Numbered from the stretch's first letter, positions 45,836 to 55,786 are shown. The stretch: DNA of 64,000 nucleotides from Atopobiaceae bacterium (GCA_017533825.1 JAFWIE010000031.1:62001-126000), one strand, 5' to 3'. Numbers and translations: made by a program. The notes: generated from the sequence alone by a model not told the origin.

Positions 45836-45870
45836 AACCCGCCGCGGGTTGGCGTTGCCCGCGGCGGGTT
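45836..45870 (-). terminator. Terminator of the fibronectin-like protein gene
   Basis: Perfect 13-bp arms AACCCGCCGCGGG and CCCGCGGCGGGTT, followed on the minus strand by TCTCTTTGC. It may act on both strands. Confidence 0.7.
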
Positions 45871-45878
45871 CAGTTGTC

Positions 45879-45910
45879 AGCGGGTTGTGGTTTGCAGTCC
45901 ATAACCCGCT
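45879..45910. terminator. Third hairpin in the convergent gap
   Basis: 12-bp arms AGCGGGTTGTGG and CCATAACCCGCT with one wobble pair and an eight-base loop, 13 bases beyond the stop of the minus-strand gene. No T-run. Confidence 0.6.
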
Positions 45911-45923
45911 ACGTGTCCTTGGT

Positions 45924-48900
45924 CTACAATGCTTGAATGCTATAGACTCGTGGCTTGTAGTTGGCATCGGCCGCAGCCCACATGATTCGTCCGCCCACGT
46001 AGACCGGCTGCGTAGCGTCGTACAATGTGGCGCCTTTGATCGTGCGCGTGAGCACCTTCTTGCCGTTGGCGGTTATCACCCTATAGTGAAGCGAGTTCTT
46101 CCCATCCTTCGTCACCGTGTATAGAATGCCGAAGCGTGAGTCCGACAGCTTGACCATCTTCGCATTAGAGACGCCGCTCTTTCCTTTGGGGCTATATTGC
46201 GTGAGCCATTTGACCGCGGTTTTGCCGGAGGCACGATCGGTCACGGTGAGATACAGGTTGCTCTGAAGCTCCCATGAATCCCCCTTTACGCCCTTCACCC
46301 CGTAACCCTGCGGCACCGACGTCCCACACATCAGGACGGTGCTGTTGCTCACTTCCATACCATCGAGAGAGGCCCCTGTATAGTTATTGCCCGCATCGCC
46401 CATGATCTCGAATGCGTTAACGGACATGGTGTCGCCCGCCTGCTTGGTGCCATAGCCTTCCTGCCACGTGAGCTGCATCGCGCGCGGGTATGCATCGCCG
46501 TGGTCCGCAACGTACAGCGTGCCATCCTTGAAGCGTACCAGCTGCCCAAAGGAGTGGCTCGCATAACTGATGTTGCTTACCGTTGCCTTCATGGTCTTTG
46601 TGTCGATCTTAAAGCCGATGTTCGACTGGTGATGCAACCCGTCATCCGTTTGGAACATAGTGCGACCGGTCATGAGATAGAGCGTCGGGCCCTGCATGTC
46701 AAGCGCAACCGATGACCAACTGAAGGGCTCATAGATGCCGGTAAAGCTGTTGCTCGCGCCTCCCTTAATGGTTGCTGTCTTGCCCTTCTTCCACTTGCTG
46801 GAATACTTGGTCACACGAATGACGACCTTTTTCTTGCTCTCTTTATAATTGGGTGAGCCAGTTATTACGTAGTTATTGTTGTCTGGTCCATGATAGAAGC
46901 CACCCCACACATCGCATCCGCCAAACGATATCTTCTTCTTCGACACGCGCTTGCAGTTCTTGTCGTAACCCACAACAACGATCGAGCTACCCTTGAGGTA
47001 TACCACGTAGGTCTTGCCTCCCTGCGTATACGTATAGGTGTCACGCGCATCACCCCAGTATGACAATCCCGCAATCGAAGCCTTCTTCGCCTTTGCAGCA
47101 TTGTTACCTTTTGCAGGCGTCAGGGGAATCTGTTGGGCAACAGACGCGGACTTCACCTCGCCTGCCTTTCCGTATACCGCTATTACCTTGAAGTAGTAGA
47201 TCGTTCCTGGTGTCGCCTTGCAGGTGTAGCTCCCTGCACTTCCCTTGAGCTTTGCGATGCAGGAGTATCCGGAGTTCTCGATCGTGGAGCGATACACGCG
47301 ATACGCCGTCGCGCCCTTGTACGCCTTCCACGACACCTTGAGCTTCTTCGCGGATGCCTTGATGACGGACTTGATGCGCACCGTGGGCTTGGGCAGGGCG
47401 TATACAGTCTCCACGCTGTCGCTATACCATTCGGCGGTGGGAAGCATCACGTAGGTCTTGCCGTCTACGACTGAATAGGGCCTCACAGCATAGCAATAGC
47501 TCGCTTTCCAAGCCGCCCCTACGGTTGTTGACGTCGTAGCGTCTCCCTTCACCGTCGAGACCAGCTTGTACTCTCCATTTGCATAGCCCCACTCGTCGGC
47601 TTTCGCACGATAGACCTTGTATCCCGTTACGCTGCTCGTCTTGTTCCACGTGAGGCGCACCTTGTTGTATGTAGCCCGCTTTGCTGTGGGCTTGCTTGCC
47701 TTCGGATAGTCGAGTGTGAAGGATGAACCATTGGAATACACATAGTATTCAGTGGCGTCACAGCTGTACTGCTTGCCATCCACGTTCACGAACGGCAATA
47801 CGACATATGTGCAATACTCTCCCCAAGGAGCAAGCACGCTCAGCGAGGTCTCCTGAGTGTTGGTACGCGTTGCGAGCAGCTTCAATACATACTTTTGGGC
47901 CTTGTCGTCATACTGGCTTCGGTAGACCTTGTAGCCACTCACACCCGCAAGCGACGTCCAACTCACGTTCACCTTTGTGTTGGTCGCCTTCTTCACAGCC
48001 GTTCCCTTCACGACGTCGGGATAGCAGATGACCTTGAAGGCAAGGGTGCTGGAAGCTGCGGTCGATCCCTTGGGTGTATACGTAATCGTGATGGTCGCAG
48101 ACCCCAAGCCCTTGGCGTTGATTGTGGAATAGAACCAGTAGCTGCCATCGTATGACTCATAGTCAATCTGATAGCAACCATCCTGCGTCCCCTCAAAGTC
48201 TACCGCTGCCACCTTGGTGTTTGAACTCGTTATCCGCACCTTCGAACCGACCTCGCCACGCACCTTCAAGTCAAAGCTTCTGCTACCCGTGCCATTCTCT
48301 GTAGACCGCTCAACGGCCAGAACGTTGCCCTCATCCAAACCGCTTACCGTTATGGCCCCCGACGTTATGCTCGAGCCCTCATCACTCGACTGAGTTACGA
48401 GCGTGAGGGATTCGGTGGCATCAGCACGCTCGACCGCACTCATCTGTGAGGAGTCGAGAACCTCGTCCTCAACCGTAAGGGCATCCGCAGACTCGCTCTC
48501 GAGGGCAAGCGTCGCGTCAGGCTCACTTGTCAGTGAAGCCTCTTCCTCGGGGGCGCCTTCTTCGTCGGTAACTTCACTCCGAGCGGCCTCGTCGCCGGCG
48601 GCCTCGTCGCCGGTCGGGAGTCCATCCACGGTCGCGTCGTCCACGGTCGCTTCGGCTTCATCGGGAAGCTCGTCCTCACTCGGAAGCTCATCCTTAGACG
48701 GGAGCTCATCTTCAGAAGGGAGCACATTCTGCGCCGTTGTCTCATCCGGTACCGGAATTCCATCCCCTGACGTCGTCTCGCCCGACGCAGCCTCGTCCTC
48801 AAGTGGAAGCCCCTCGGTCACGGCCGCATTCCCCTCCACGACGGGCAGTGTCTCCGCAGGTACCGTCTGTGCCAACGCTCCGGCATCGGTCGCGTCCTCT

Positions 48901-48998
48901 ACTTCGGCCATCGCACGCGGAGCTGGCAATGCGAGCTGCAGCGACAACACGATTGTGGTTACTGCGGCAACCACCCTGCGGCCAGCTTGATTCCTCAT
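45924..48998 (-). CDS. Large secreted protein with fibronectin-like repeats
   Basis: A 1024-residue secreted protein. A signal peptide (AAVTTIVLSLQLALPAPRAMA) is followed by about 170 acidic residues with repeats of the form SEDELPS, then an Ig-like region, then three fibronectin III-like modules marked by SGYKVYRSQY, TGYKVYRAKADEWGY and TAYRVYRSTIENSGY. The last 380 residues look like beta-propeller blades (YWGDARDTYTYTQGGKTYVV, then repeated VGYDKNCK-type and TVTDRASGKTAVK-type strands). There is no sortase signal or membrane anchor. A GTG at 49004, six bases upstream, fits the GAGGGGG site better and is an alternative start. Probably binds host or surface glycans; unproven. Confidence 0.82.
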   Translation of the reverse strand: MRNQAGRRVVAAVTTIVLSLQLALPAPRAMAEVEDATDAGALAQTVPAETLPVVEGNAAVTEGLPLEDEAASGETTSGDGIPVPDETTAQNVLPSEDELPSKDELPSEDELPDEAEATVDDATVDGLPTGDEAAGDEAARSEVTDEEGAPEEEASLTSEPDATLALESESADALTVEDEVLDSSQMSAVERADATESLTLVTQSSDEGSSITSGAITVSGLDEGNVLAVERSTENGTGSRSFDLKVRGEVGSKVRITSSNTKVAAVDFEGTQDGCYQIDYESYDGSYWFYSTINAKGLGSATITITYTPKGSTAASSTLAFKVICYPDVVKGTAVKKATNTKVNVSWTSLAGVSGYKVYRSQYDDKAQKYVLKLLATRTNTQETSLSVLAPWGEYCTYVVLPFVNVDGKQYSCDATEYYVYSNGSSFTLDYPKASKPTAKRATYNKVRLTWNKTSSVTGYKVYRAKADEWGYANGEYKLVSTVKGDATTSTTVGAAWKASYCYAVRPYSVVDGKTYVMLPTAEWYSDSVETVYALPKPTVRIKSVIKASAKKLKVSWKAYKGATAYRVYRSTIENSGYSCIAKLKGSAGSYTCKATPGTIYYFKVIAVYGKAGEVKSASVAQQIPLTPAKGNNAAKAKKASIAGLSYWGDARDTYTYTQGGKTYVVYLKGSSIVVVGYDKNCKRVSKKKISFGGCDVWGGFYHGPDNNNYVITGSPNYKESKKKVVIRVTKYSSKWKKGKTATIKGGASNSFTGIYEPFSWSSVALDMQGPTLYLMTGRTMFQTDDGLHHQSNIGFKIDTKTMKATVSNISYASHSFGQLVRFKDGTLYVADHGDAYPRAMQLTWQEGYGTKQAGDTMSVNAFEIMGDAGNNYTGASLDGMEVSNSTVLMCGTSVPQGYGVKGVKGDSWELQSNLYLTVTDRASGKTAVKWLTQYSPKGKSGVSNAKMVKLSDSRFGILYTVTKDGKNSLHYRVITANGKKVLTRTIKGATLYDATQPVYVGGRIMWAAADANYKPRVYSIQAL

Positions 48999-49173
48999 GC
49001 GCACATCATCCCCCTCACAATTCCTGAATTCTTGCTGTAGGGCCAGTATACACTCTCTTTTGTGCTGTCTTGCATTCGATGCCGTGGCCCGATAGGCTTT
49101 TTTATTCACAATTCATTCAACGAAACGTGCTAGCATGTGCATTCCTGAACAACAGCAATCGAAGGGGGCCTTG

Positions 49174-50061
49174 ATGGCAGACTACGTCTTGAGCTGCTGC
49201 TCCATGTGCGACTTGTCGCAAGAATGGCTTGACTCACGCGACGTGCACTATATTTACTTTAACTACGAGATCAACGGCAAGGTCTGCAAGGACGACTTCG
49301 GCCAGACCATCCCTCCCGCTGATCTTTACGCACGCATGCTTGCGGGCGCCGAGGTAAGGACAAGCCAGATCAGCGTAGGCGAGTACATGAACGACTGGCG
49401 CCCCTTCCTCGAGGCCGGTAAGGACATACTGCACATTTGTCTCGCATCTGGTCTCTCTGGTACGTATGGATCGGCCTGCATGGCGCGCGACAGCATTGCG
49501 CAGGAGTTCCCCGAGCGCAAGATCATCGTCATCGACTCCACCTCGGGCAGTGGCGGCTATGGACTGCTCATGGACAAGCTCGCCGACCTACGCGACGAGG
49601 GCTACTCACTCGAGGACCTCGCCGCGTGGACCGAGGCACACAAGGCGGAGGTCCAGACGTGGTTTGTGACGACCGACCTCACGTTCCTCATTCGCGGCGG
49701 TCGCGTCTCCAAGGCAGCCGGACTCTTGGGCGGCATGCTCAACATCTGCCCCATGCTCGACATCGAGCCCGACGGCTCCCTCGCCGTAAAGGAGAAGATT
49801 CGCACCAAGCGCAAGGCGTTCCAACGGCAGCTGATGAAGATGGAGACGCTCGCGCAGAATGGCTTCGATTACGACCAGCGCGTCTTCATCACAAACACCG
49901 AGTGCCTCGCTGACGCCAAGGCGGTCGCAAGCATGGTGGAAGCCAAGTTCCACAAGCTGCGCGACGGCAAGGTTGAGATATTCGATGTGGGCGCAGGCAT
50001 CGGCTGTCACCTAGGACCGGGCACCGTCGTGCTCAACTTCTGGGGTAAGCCACGCAGCTAG
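49174..50061 (+). CDS. DegV family fatty-acid-binding protein
   Basis: A 295-residue EDD/DegV-fold protein that holds a fatty acid; members partner with fatty-acid kinases to use exogenous fatty acids. The lipid-pocket blocks are RTSQISVGEYMNDW and LASGLSGTYGSACMA, with DSTSGSGGYGLL further on and the LIRGGRVSKAAGLLG segment. The ATG at 49174 has GAAGGGGG upstream; the longer frame has no such site. Single gene with a terminator. Confidence 0.9.
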   Translation: MADYVLSCCSMCDLSQEWLDSRDVHYIYFNYEINGKVCKDDFGQTIPPADLYARMLAGAEVRTSQISVGEYMNDWRPFLEAGKDILHICLASGLSGTYGSACMARDSIAQEFPERKIIVIDSTSGSGGYGLLMDKLADLRDEGYSLEDLAAWTEAHKAEVQTWFVTTDLTFLIRGGRVSKAAGLLGGMLNICPMLDIEPDGSLAVKEKIRTKRKAFQRQLMKMETLAQNGFDYDQRVFITNTECLADAKAVASMVEAKFHKLRDGKVEIFDVGAGIGCHLGPGTVVLNFWGKPRS

Positions 50062-50088
50062 TGGGGTTGCTTCGCAAGAGAAGGATTG

Positions 50089-50127
50089 GACCGCTCAAGG
50101 GAAGTGACCCCTTGGGCGGTCGTCTTT
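50089..50127 (+). terminator. Terminator after the degV-like gene
   Basis: 12-bp arms GACCGCTCAAGG/CCTTGGGCGGTC (one wobble), nine-base loop, followed by GTCTTTTG. Confidence 0.85.
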
Positions 50128-50166
50128 TGTCCGTCTCCGTTTGGGCAGTCCCTCTTTGGGAGAGCC

Positions 50167-50940
50167 CTACGTTTGAAAGAAGCGCTGGTACAGGGCCAAC
50201 TCCTCAGGCGTGTCCTTGCTCGAGAGGAACGCCACCGCGCCTTCGACATCTCGTCCTGTAAGGAGGCCCCCTGCCGCGAGGCGCCTTCTGAGTTGCCGCG
50301 CCGTCCCCGCTCCCCCATCATAGAAGGGTACATCGCCCAGCACATGACGAATCTGCTCGAGAACGAACGGATAGTGCGTGCAACCAAGGACGACGGCATC
50401 GACCGTTCCAGCATATCCACCCACTAGGGAATCAATCAGGTCAATGAGGTCGGGCTCACAGAGCTTGCCTCGCTCTATGCGCGCCGCAAGCCCCTCACAG
50501 GGAACGGCAATGACGCGAGCCCCGCTCCCCCACTCCTCCATAAGGTGCTGGAACTTCTCGAGCCTCACCGTCATAGGCGTCGCCATCACCAGTACCGTTC
50601 CATCAGGCGTGCCGAGCACGGCAGGCTTGAGGGCAGGCTCGACTCCGATGATGGGCACCTCCGGATATGCGGCGCGCAGCTGTGTGGCAGCGGCGGAGGT
50701 TGCGGTGTTGCACGCAATCACGATGGCCTTGCATCCGGCAGCAAGGAGTTGTTCCACAATTTGCCGCGAGAGGCCTAGGACCTCCTCGGGTGTCTTCTCT
50801 CCATACGGCGCATGAGCCGAGTCGCCATAGTAGACAAAGCGCTCGTTGGGAAGTTCGCTCACGAGTGCACGCAGCACGCTGATGCCACCCACACCGGAGT
50901 CGAAGACCCCAACCCATCCCTTGTATTCATCTGCATTCAA
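50167..50940 (-). CDS. murI: Glutamate racemase
   Basis: A 257-residue cofactor-independent racemase that supplies D-glutamate for peptidoglycan. The two catalytic cysteines are in IACNTATSAAA and LGCTHYPF, and the start of the fold is WVGVFDSGVGG. The chosen start is TTG at 50940, seven bases after GGAGG; the ATG-started longer frame would add a 34-residue N-terminus absent in the family. It is divergent from the FKBP gene, with 69 bases between them. Confidence 0.93.
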   Translation of the reverse strand: MNADEYKGWVGVFDSGVGGISVLRALVSELPNERFVYYGDSAHAPYGEKTPEEVLGLSRQIVEQLLAAGCKAIVIACNTATSAAATQLRAAYPEVPIIGVEPALKPAVLGTPDGTVLVMATPMTVRLEKFQHLMEEWGSGARVIAVPCEGLAARIERGKLCEPDLIDLIDSLVGGYAGTVDAVVLGCTHYPFVLEQIRHVLGDVPFYDGGAGTARQLRRRLAAGGLLTGRDVEGAVAFLSSKDTPEELALYQRFFQT

Positions 50941-51009
50941 CGCATAACCTCCAACTCGTCTCCTCCATGGTACACTAGCGCACATTGCAACTCCAACGAA
51001 AGGATGTTT

Positions 51010-51435
51010 ATGAGCAACGAAGGCAAGCAGGTGAAGGTCCACTACGTGGGAACCCTCGACGACGGCACCAAGTTCGACTCCTCACGCGACCGCGGTGAGC
51101 CCCTCGCATTCACATGCATGGCAGGCCAGATGATTCCCGGCTTTGACGCCGCCGTGCGCGACATGGCGGTGGGAGAGACAACGACCATTCGCTTGGAACC
51201 CGCTGACGCCTATGGCCCCCGTCGCATGGAACTGGTGCAGACCATCCCCCTCATGCAGCTTCCCGGCGCAGAGAATCTGAGCATCGGCCAGCGCGTTATG
51301 CTCCAATCGGTAACGGGCCAACCCATGCAGGCCACCGTCACCGATAAGAACGACACTGCCATTACGTTCGACTTAAACCACGAGATGGCGGGCAAGGCAC
51401 TTACCTTCGAGATCGAGCTGCTTGAGGCAAAGTAA
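51010..51435 (+). CDS. SlyD-like FKBP-type peptidyl-prolyl isomerase
   Basis: A 141-residue isomerase. The FKBP core is VKVHYVGTLDDGTKFDSS and MIPGFDAAVRDMAVGE, and the insert-in-flap region (about residues 65-120) is present, followed by FDLNHEMAGKALTFEIELLEA, the typical SlyD closing block. There is no long His-rich tail, so nickel-storage is unlikely. It assists prolyl-bond isomerisation during folding in the cytoplasm. AAAGG lies seven bases before the ATG. Confidence 0.92.
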   Translation: MSNEGKQVKVHYVGTLDDGTKFDSSRDRGEPLAFTCMAGQMIPGFDAAVRDMAVGETTTIRLEPADAYGPRRMELVQTIPLMQLPGAENLSIGQRVMLQSVTGQPMQATVTDKNDTAITFDLNHEMAGKALTFEIELLEAK

Positions 51436-51478
51436 CGATTCTTGCACGGGAGGGCTACTTCCCGACGCTACGGTCAAG

Positions 51479-51516
51479 GGGGGTGCCCCAGGATACGCTC
51501 CTGGGGCACCCCCTTT
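51479..51516 (+). terminator. Terminator after the FKBP gene
   Basis: Perfect 15-bp arms GGGGGTGCCCCAGGA and TCCTGGGGCACCCCC with a five-base loop, followed by TTTGTC. Confidence 0.9.
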
Positions 51517-51547
51517 GTCGTGCAAGATGAGGATGTTTCCCTACACC

Positions 51548-54500
51548 TTACTCGTTCTTGCTCCACACGGCGTAATAGGTCACGTCGGAGGGAAGTTCGT
51601 CGTACCACACAGAATACGTGTCGGCGTACTCTGAAGTGCTCGAAGTGCTCCATCCGAGGAAGGTATAGCCTTCACGCGTCGGCTTGGCCTTGCTGTCAAG
51701 ACTTATGCTACCATCGTTATACTTCACAACGAACGACGTACCACCCGTGCCACCATTGGCGTTGAGGGTCACCTTGTAGTCCTTCGCCCAGACGGCGTAG
51801 AGGGTCTCGTTCGAGCCATCGTACCACGAATACGTGCCATTCGCGCCAGCACTATAGTCGTAGCCCGGACTCTCATACGAGAATGGCTCCTGTTTATCGT
51901 CGCTCCAACCAATGAGCGTGTAGCCCGCGCGTTTGGCCTTGTTTGAGTAGGTCGCGAGGTTCACGTCGTAGTCGTAGGGATCTGCACAAGGATTGCCCTT
52001 CTTGACCACTTCGGTGCTGGCAGAACCGTTGGTGCCACCGTTGTAGTCGAGGGTGAATCTTGTTTTGGGTGCCCACTGAGCGTATAGCGTCGCGTTCTCG
52101 TCCCCCATGTAGCGATAACCGTAAGGCAGCGTAAACGACTCCCCAGAGCCATCCTTCTTGGTGTTCCAGCTCGCGATGTAGTAGTCTTCGCGCGTGAACA
52201 GCGTGCTTTCCTCTAGATCGCAATACTGATACGGACGCATGTACGTCACTTTGGTGGCTGTTGAGCCGGAGTAGTTCGCATTGTAGGTAAGCGTCGGCTT
52301 CTTCGTCCAGTTGGCCCAGAGGGTGATGCCCTTCTTGGGGATGAAGATATCGTTATTCGATTGGTAGTAATACTCGCCCTTGCCGTTCTTCTTGGTGTAC
52401 CAACCATCGAAGTACACCTTCGCACGGTCGGCAGGCTCGGTGAGGTCGTAACCGTTGTAGGCTCCACCGATGACGCCAATAGTCTTGGTCTTGGTTGCGC
52501 CGGAATCCGTCACCCACTTGCAGGTAATCTTTGCAGTAGGCTTCTTCCACTGCACATAATAAGTCATTGACGTGGGGATATTGTACACATCGTCGCCGAT
52601 GCCATAGGAGACACCCTTGCCGTTGGCCTTGGTGTTCCAGCCTGCCGCAGCCATGCCCTTCTTCGTAAAGCCTGGCGCATCTAGATACGCACTGAAGGAA
52701 TGGGAAGTCTTCTTCTCGGACGTACCGTTATTTGCCTTGTAGGTAATGGTAGGAGTCTTCGTCCACTGTCCGTAAAGAGTCATGCCCTTCTTCCCCACCT
52801 TGAGGCTATCAAACACGGAACGGTCAACTTTCGTCCCCTTCCCATTTGCCTTGGTGTTATAACCCACGAATTCGTAGCCATCGCGATACCCGTTGCCAAA
52901 GGACACATTCGCCTTGTTCAGCATCACGCCCGGGGCAACTTTGATCGTACTGGTGCTGCCCCCCTTATAGTTATCGACGAGCTTCAACGTAGCGGTGTTC
53001 TTCCTCCATTGTGCGTAGAGGGTGAGGTTCTTCTTGGGCACGACGAAGTACTCGTTGAGCTTGTAGCTCTTGCCCTTGCCGTTGGCCTTGGTGTTGTAGC
53101 CAACGAGGGTGTAGCCCTCGCGGCTCGAATCGTAAGAAGAAAGAGTAGTCTCGGAGCCCGGCCAATAATAGCTTTTCCCTGCCTTTGGCGCACCCTTGTA
53201 GTTGTCATTTACGACAATTGCCGTGAGCTTCTTCCACTGAGCGTAGAGGTTGAGGTTTTTCTTCGTCACTAGCGGCGCACCATAGTAGTCCGTCAGGCCA
53301 AGCGAAGCGTTCCCCGCCAAGCTCATGCCCGACCCGTTCTTCTTGGTGTTGAAACCCATCATGCGATAACCATCGCGGCCAATCCATTCATCGACAACGG
53401 ATGCATACCCGGCAACCACTTTCATCGTCTTCTTTGTTGCCTTCTTACCCGTATAAAAATCATTGCCCGAGTAGTTTGGATGTATGACAACCTTAGTGTT
53501 TGCCTTCTTCCACTGCGCGTATAGTGTGAAGTTCTTATTGGGCATCGAAACCCTCTCCTCTGGGAAGAATGCGGTTCCTTTGCCGTTCTTCTTTGTGTTG
53601 TAGCTCACCAAGGTGTAGCCCTTGCGAGAGAAGCCATTGCCAGGGTAAAAATCAGAGCCCGAGTAATACTTAGTAGTGAACTTCTCACCTTTGCCATAAT
53701 TGGAGTTGTAAACCACCGTGTGCTCTTTGCCATCGCCCCGCTTCCTCCACTGGGCATATAGCGTGACACCCTTTGCAGGGACCTTTACGTACGCGGGATC
53801 TTGCTCCGTGAGCTCCGCGTTCGCGTAGATCTTATACATCTTGCCCTTGCCGTTAGCCTTAGTGTTCCAGCCTACCAGATCATAGCCGTTACGGTGCCTA
53901 TCAGCATATCTTTTCACTTGGTAGGAGACGCCTGACCTGACATATGTCGTCTCGCTCTGTCCCTTTGTATGGTTATCGACAAACCTGAGCGGAGCGTTGG
54001 CCTTCTTCCACATTTGGTACAACGTAAGGTTCTTCGTGGGTTTGAGGTTTTCGAATTGCTTTAATGTGTACGCCTTTCCCTTGCCGTTGGCTTTGGTGTT
54101 GTAACCCACTACTACGTAGCCATCACGGTAGGTAGCACCATTACCAAGCTTTAGGGGTTCGCCCTTTTCCACATTGTAGATGTCGTCGGTCATGTCCCTG
54201 AAGTTGGCCTTCACAGTGACTTTGACCTTCGCCGCCATCTTCTGCCACTGGGCATAGAATATAAGGTCGCGCGCCGGGGCCTTGACCACCGCTCCAGGCG
54301 CATAGGCCTCGCCACTTCCATCGGGCTTGGTGTTCCAGCCAGTAAACTTCATATCCAGAGGAACACTGAGGCCATTGCTCTTTCCAACGAATCTTTGGAA
54401 CCTCAGCTCCTTTCCCGCCTTGCGATAGTACCAGGTCGATGGAGACATATCAGCATTGCCATAGTTCCAGCCAAAAAAGTAGGTCTTGCTTTTGTCCTTA

Positions 54501-55786
54501 TAGAGTGGGTGCACATAGAGGTGCTTGAGAACCTTGTTAAACTTGACATCCCATCCTTTAAAGGTGCGGCCCGCTGCCGTAGCGAGCTTAGGCGCGCTCG
54601 CCTTCTTGCCACGTGCAACCTTCTGCTTCTTCAAGAGGTTACCGAAGGCATCGTAGAAGCGTACCCAGAAGTACCTCTGGGCCGCCTTCTTGGCCGCCAT
54701 TTTGGCCGCCGTCTTCGCAGCTTTGACGGGAGTCTTTGCGACGGACGCCTTCTTTGGAGTCGCAGCATTCTTCGGGGCGGCAACCGCAGCAACCTTCGCC
54801 GCCGGCTTTGATGCAGGGGCCTTCTGAGAGGCGACCTTCGTCGTGGCCGGCTTCGCACTGGCGGTCGTGGCCGGCTTCGCACTGGTGGTCGCGGCCGTGC
54901 CCTCAGGTGCGGCAGTCTCGGTGGACTGAGTATGGGAGACGTACTCGGTCTGCGCGGGTTTCACTTCGGGAGCTGCGGTTTCCTTGGCGGCCTCAGCCTG
55001 CGGCTGGTTCACCTCAGTCTCGTCCGTTGCCTTCTCGGTCTTGGGAGCAGCCTCGCCCTTGGCAGGTGCTGTCTCCTGCGTAGTCTCCTGCTTGCCGTCG
55101 GCCTCTTCGTCCTTGGAATCGCCTTGCGAATCGTCGGTGGGCTCACCGTTGGCTACGCCATCCTCGGGGGCCTCGTCGCCCTGCTTGGGCTCGTCGCCCT
55201 CGTCGTTCTCGTCGCCCTGCTTGGGCTCGTCACCCTCAGGAGCACTCTCCCCCTGCTGCGGGTCATCGGCCTCGTCGGTCTTGTCGGCGGAACCCTCGCC
55301 ATCGGCCACGCCATCGGAGCCACTCATGTCTTGACCGACAGCTCCGTCGTCGGGACTGTTGTCCTCACAACCAGTCCCCTCAGACTGTTCACTTGTCCCG
55401 ATGGACTCGTTACCGGTCTGCTCGCCAACGTTGCCGGTCTCGTTACCGGTCTGCTCGCCTTCGTTGCCGTTCTCTCCGGTCTGCTCGCCAACGTTGCCGT
55501 TCTCGTTACCGGTCGGCTCGCCAACATCCGAACCCACACCTTGGTTCGTATTGTCGAATCCCGCCGGATTGTCAGTCATCATGCCCTGCTGGCCATCAAC
55601 ACCGTTCGTGTCCACGCCTTCCAAGACCGTCTGATCCGGCAGGTTCTCGGTCAGCTGTTCCTCGCCTAATGCGACGGCCGGCGCCACAATGAGCGCTACG
55701 GCGAGCAGCAAACTCGTTACCATGACGCAGAACAGCCCTTTTGCCTCCCTTCCCTGCATAGATTGGGGATAGTATGCCTCTTTCAT
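51548..55786 (-). CDS. Giant InlB-type repeat surface protein
   Basis: A 1412-residue secreted protein. After a signal peptide (VMVTSLLLAVALIVAPAVALG) come about 240 residues of short degenerate repeats (NVGEQTGNE and DEPKQGDE types), then about 130 residues rich in Lys/Ala/Pro. The rest is about 12-13 Listeria-Bacteroides (InlB B) repeats of about 60-80 residues, each marked by GYNTKANGKGK or a variant and closing with LTLYAQWKK or similar. Repeats differ from one another but keep those words. No LPxTG, cell-wall-binding or membrane anchor is seen; the protein ends at YYAVWSKNE. It should act as an adhesin or matrix protein, perhaps held to the wall by its Lys-rich part. AAGGTGG precedes the ATG. 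Confidence 0.85.
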   Translation of the reverse strand: MKEAYYPQSMQGREAKGLFCVMVTSLLLAVALIVAPAVALGEEQLTENLPDQTVLEGVDTNGVDGQQGMMTDNPAGFDNTNQGVGSDVGEPTGNENGNVGEQTGENGNEGEQTGNETGNVGEQTGNESIGTSEQSEGTGCEDNSPDDGAVGQDMSGSDGVADGEGSADKTDEADDPQQGESAPEGDEPKQGDENDEGDEPKQGDEAPEDGVANGEPTDDSQGDSKDEEADGKQETTQETAPAKGEAAPKTEKATDETEVNQPQAEAAKETAAPEVKPAQTEYVSHTQSTETAAPEGTAATTSAKPATTASAKPATTKVASQKAPASKPAAKVAAVAAPKNAATPKKASVAKTPVKAAKTAAKMAAKKAAQRYFWVRFYDAFGNLLKKQKVARGKKASAPKLATAAGRTFKGWDVKFNKVLKHLYVHPLYKDKSKTYFFGWNYGNADMSPSTWYYRKAGKELRFQRFVGKSNGLSVPLDMKFTGWNTKPDGSGEAYAPGAVVKAPARDLIFYAQWQKMAAKVKVTVKANFRDMTDDIYNVEKGEPLKLGNGATYRDGYVVVGYNTKANGKGKAYTLKQFENLKPTKNLTLYQMWKKANAPLRFVDNHTKGQSETTYVRSGVSYQVKRYADRHRNGYDLVGWNTKANGKGKMYKIYANAELTEQDPAYVKVPAKGVTLYAQWRKRGDGKEHTVVYNSNYGKGEKFTTKYYSGSDFYPGNGFSRKGYTLVSYNTKKNGKGTAFFPEERVSMPNKNFTLYAQWKKANTKVVIHPNYSGNDFYTGKKATKKTMKVVAGYASVVDEWIGRDGYRMMGFNTKKNGSGMSLAGNASLGLTDYYGAPLVTKKNLNLYAQWKKLTAIVVNDNYKGAPKAGKSYYWPGSETTLSSYDSSREGYTLVGYNTKANGKGKSYKLNEYFVVPKKNLTLYAQWRKNTATLKLVDNYKGGSTSTIKVAPGVMLNKANVSFGNGYRDGYEFVGYNTKANGKGTKVDRSVFDSLKVGKKGMTLYGQWTKTPTITYKANNGTSEKKTSHSFSAYLDAPGFTKKGMAAAGWNTKANGKGVSYGIGDDVYNIPTSMTYYVQWKKPTAKITCKWVTDSGATKTKTIGVIGGAYNGYDLTEPADRAKVYFDGWYTKKNGKGEYYYQSNNDIFIPKKGITLWANWTKKPTLTYNANYSGSTATKVTYMRPYQYCDLEESTLFTREDYYIASWNTKKDGSGESFTLPYGYRYMGDENATLYAQWAPKTRFTLDYNGGTNGSASTEVVKKGNPCADPYDYDVNLATYSNKAKRAGYTLIGWSDDKQEPFSYESPGYDYSAGANGTYSWYDGSNETLYAVWAKDYKVTLNANGGTGGTSFVVKYNDGSISLDSKAKPTREGYTFLGWSTSSTSEYADTYSVWYDELPSDVTYYAVWSKNE

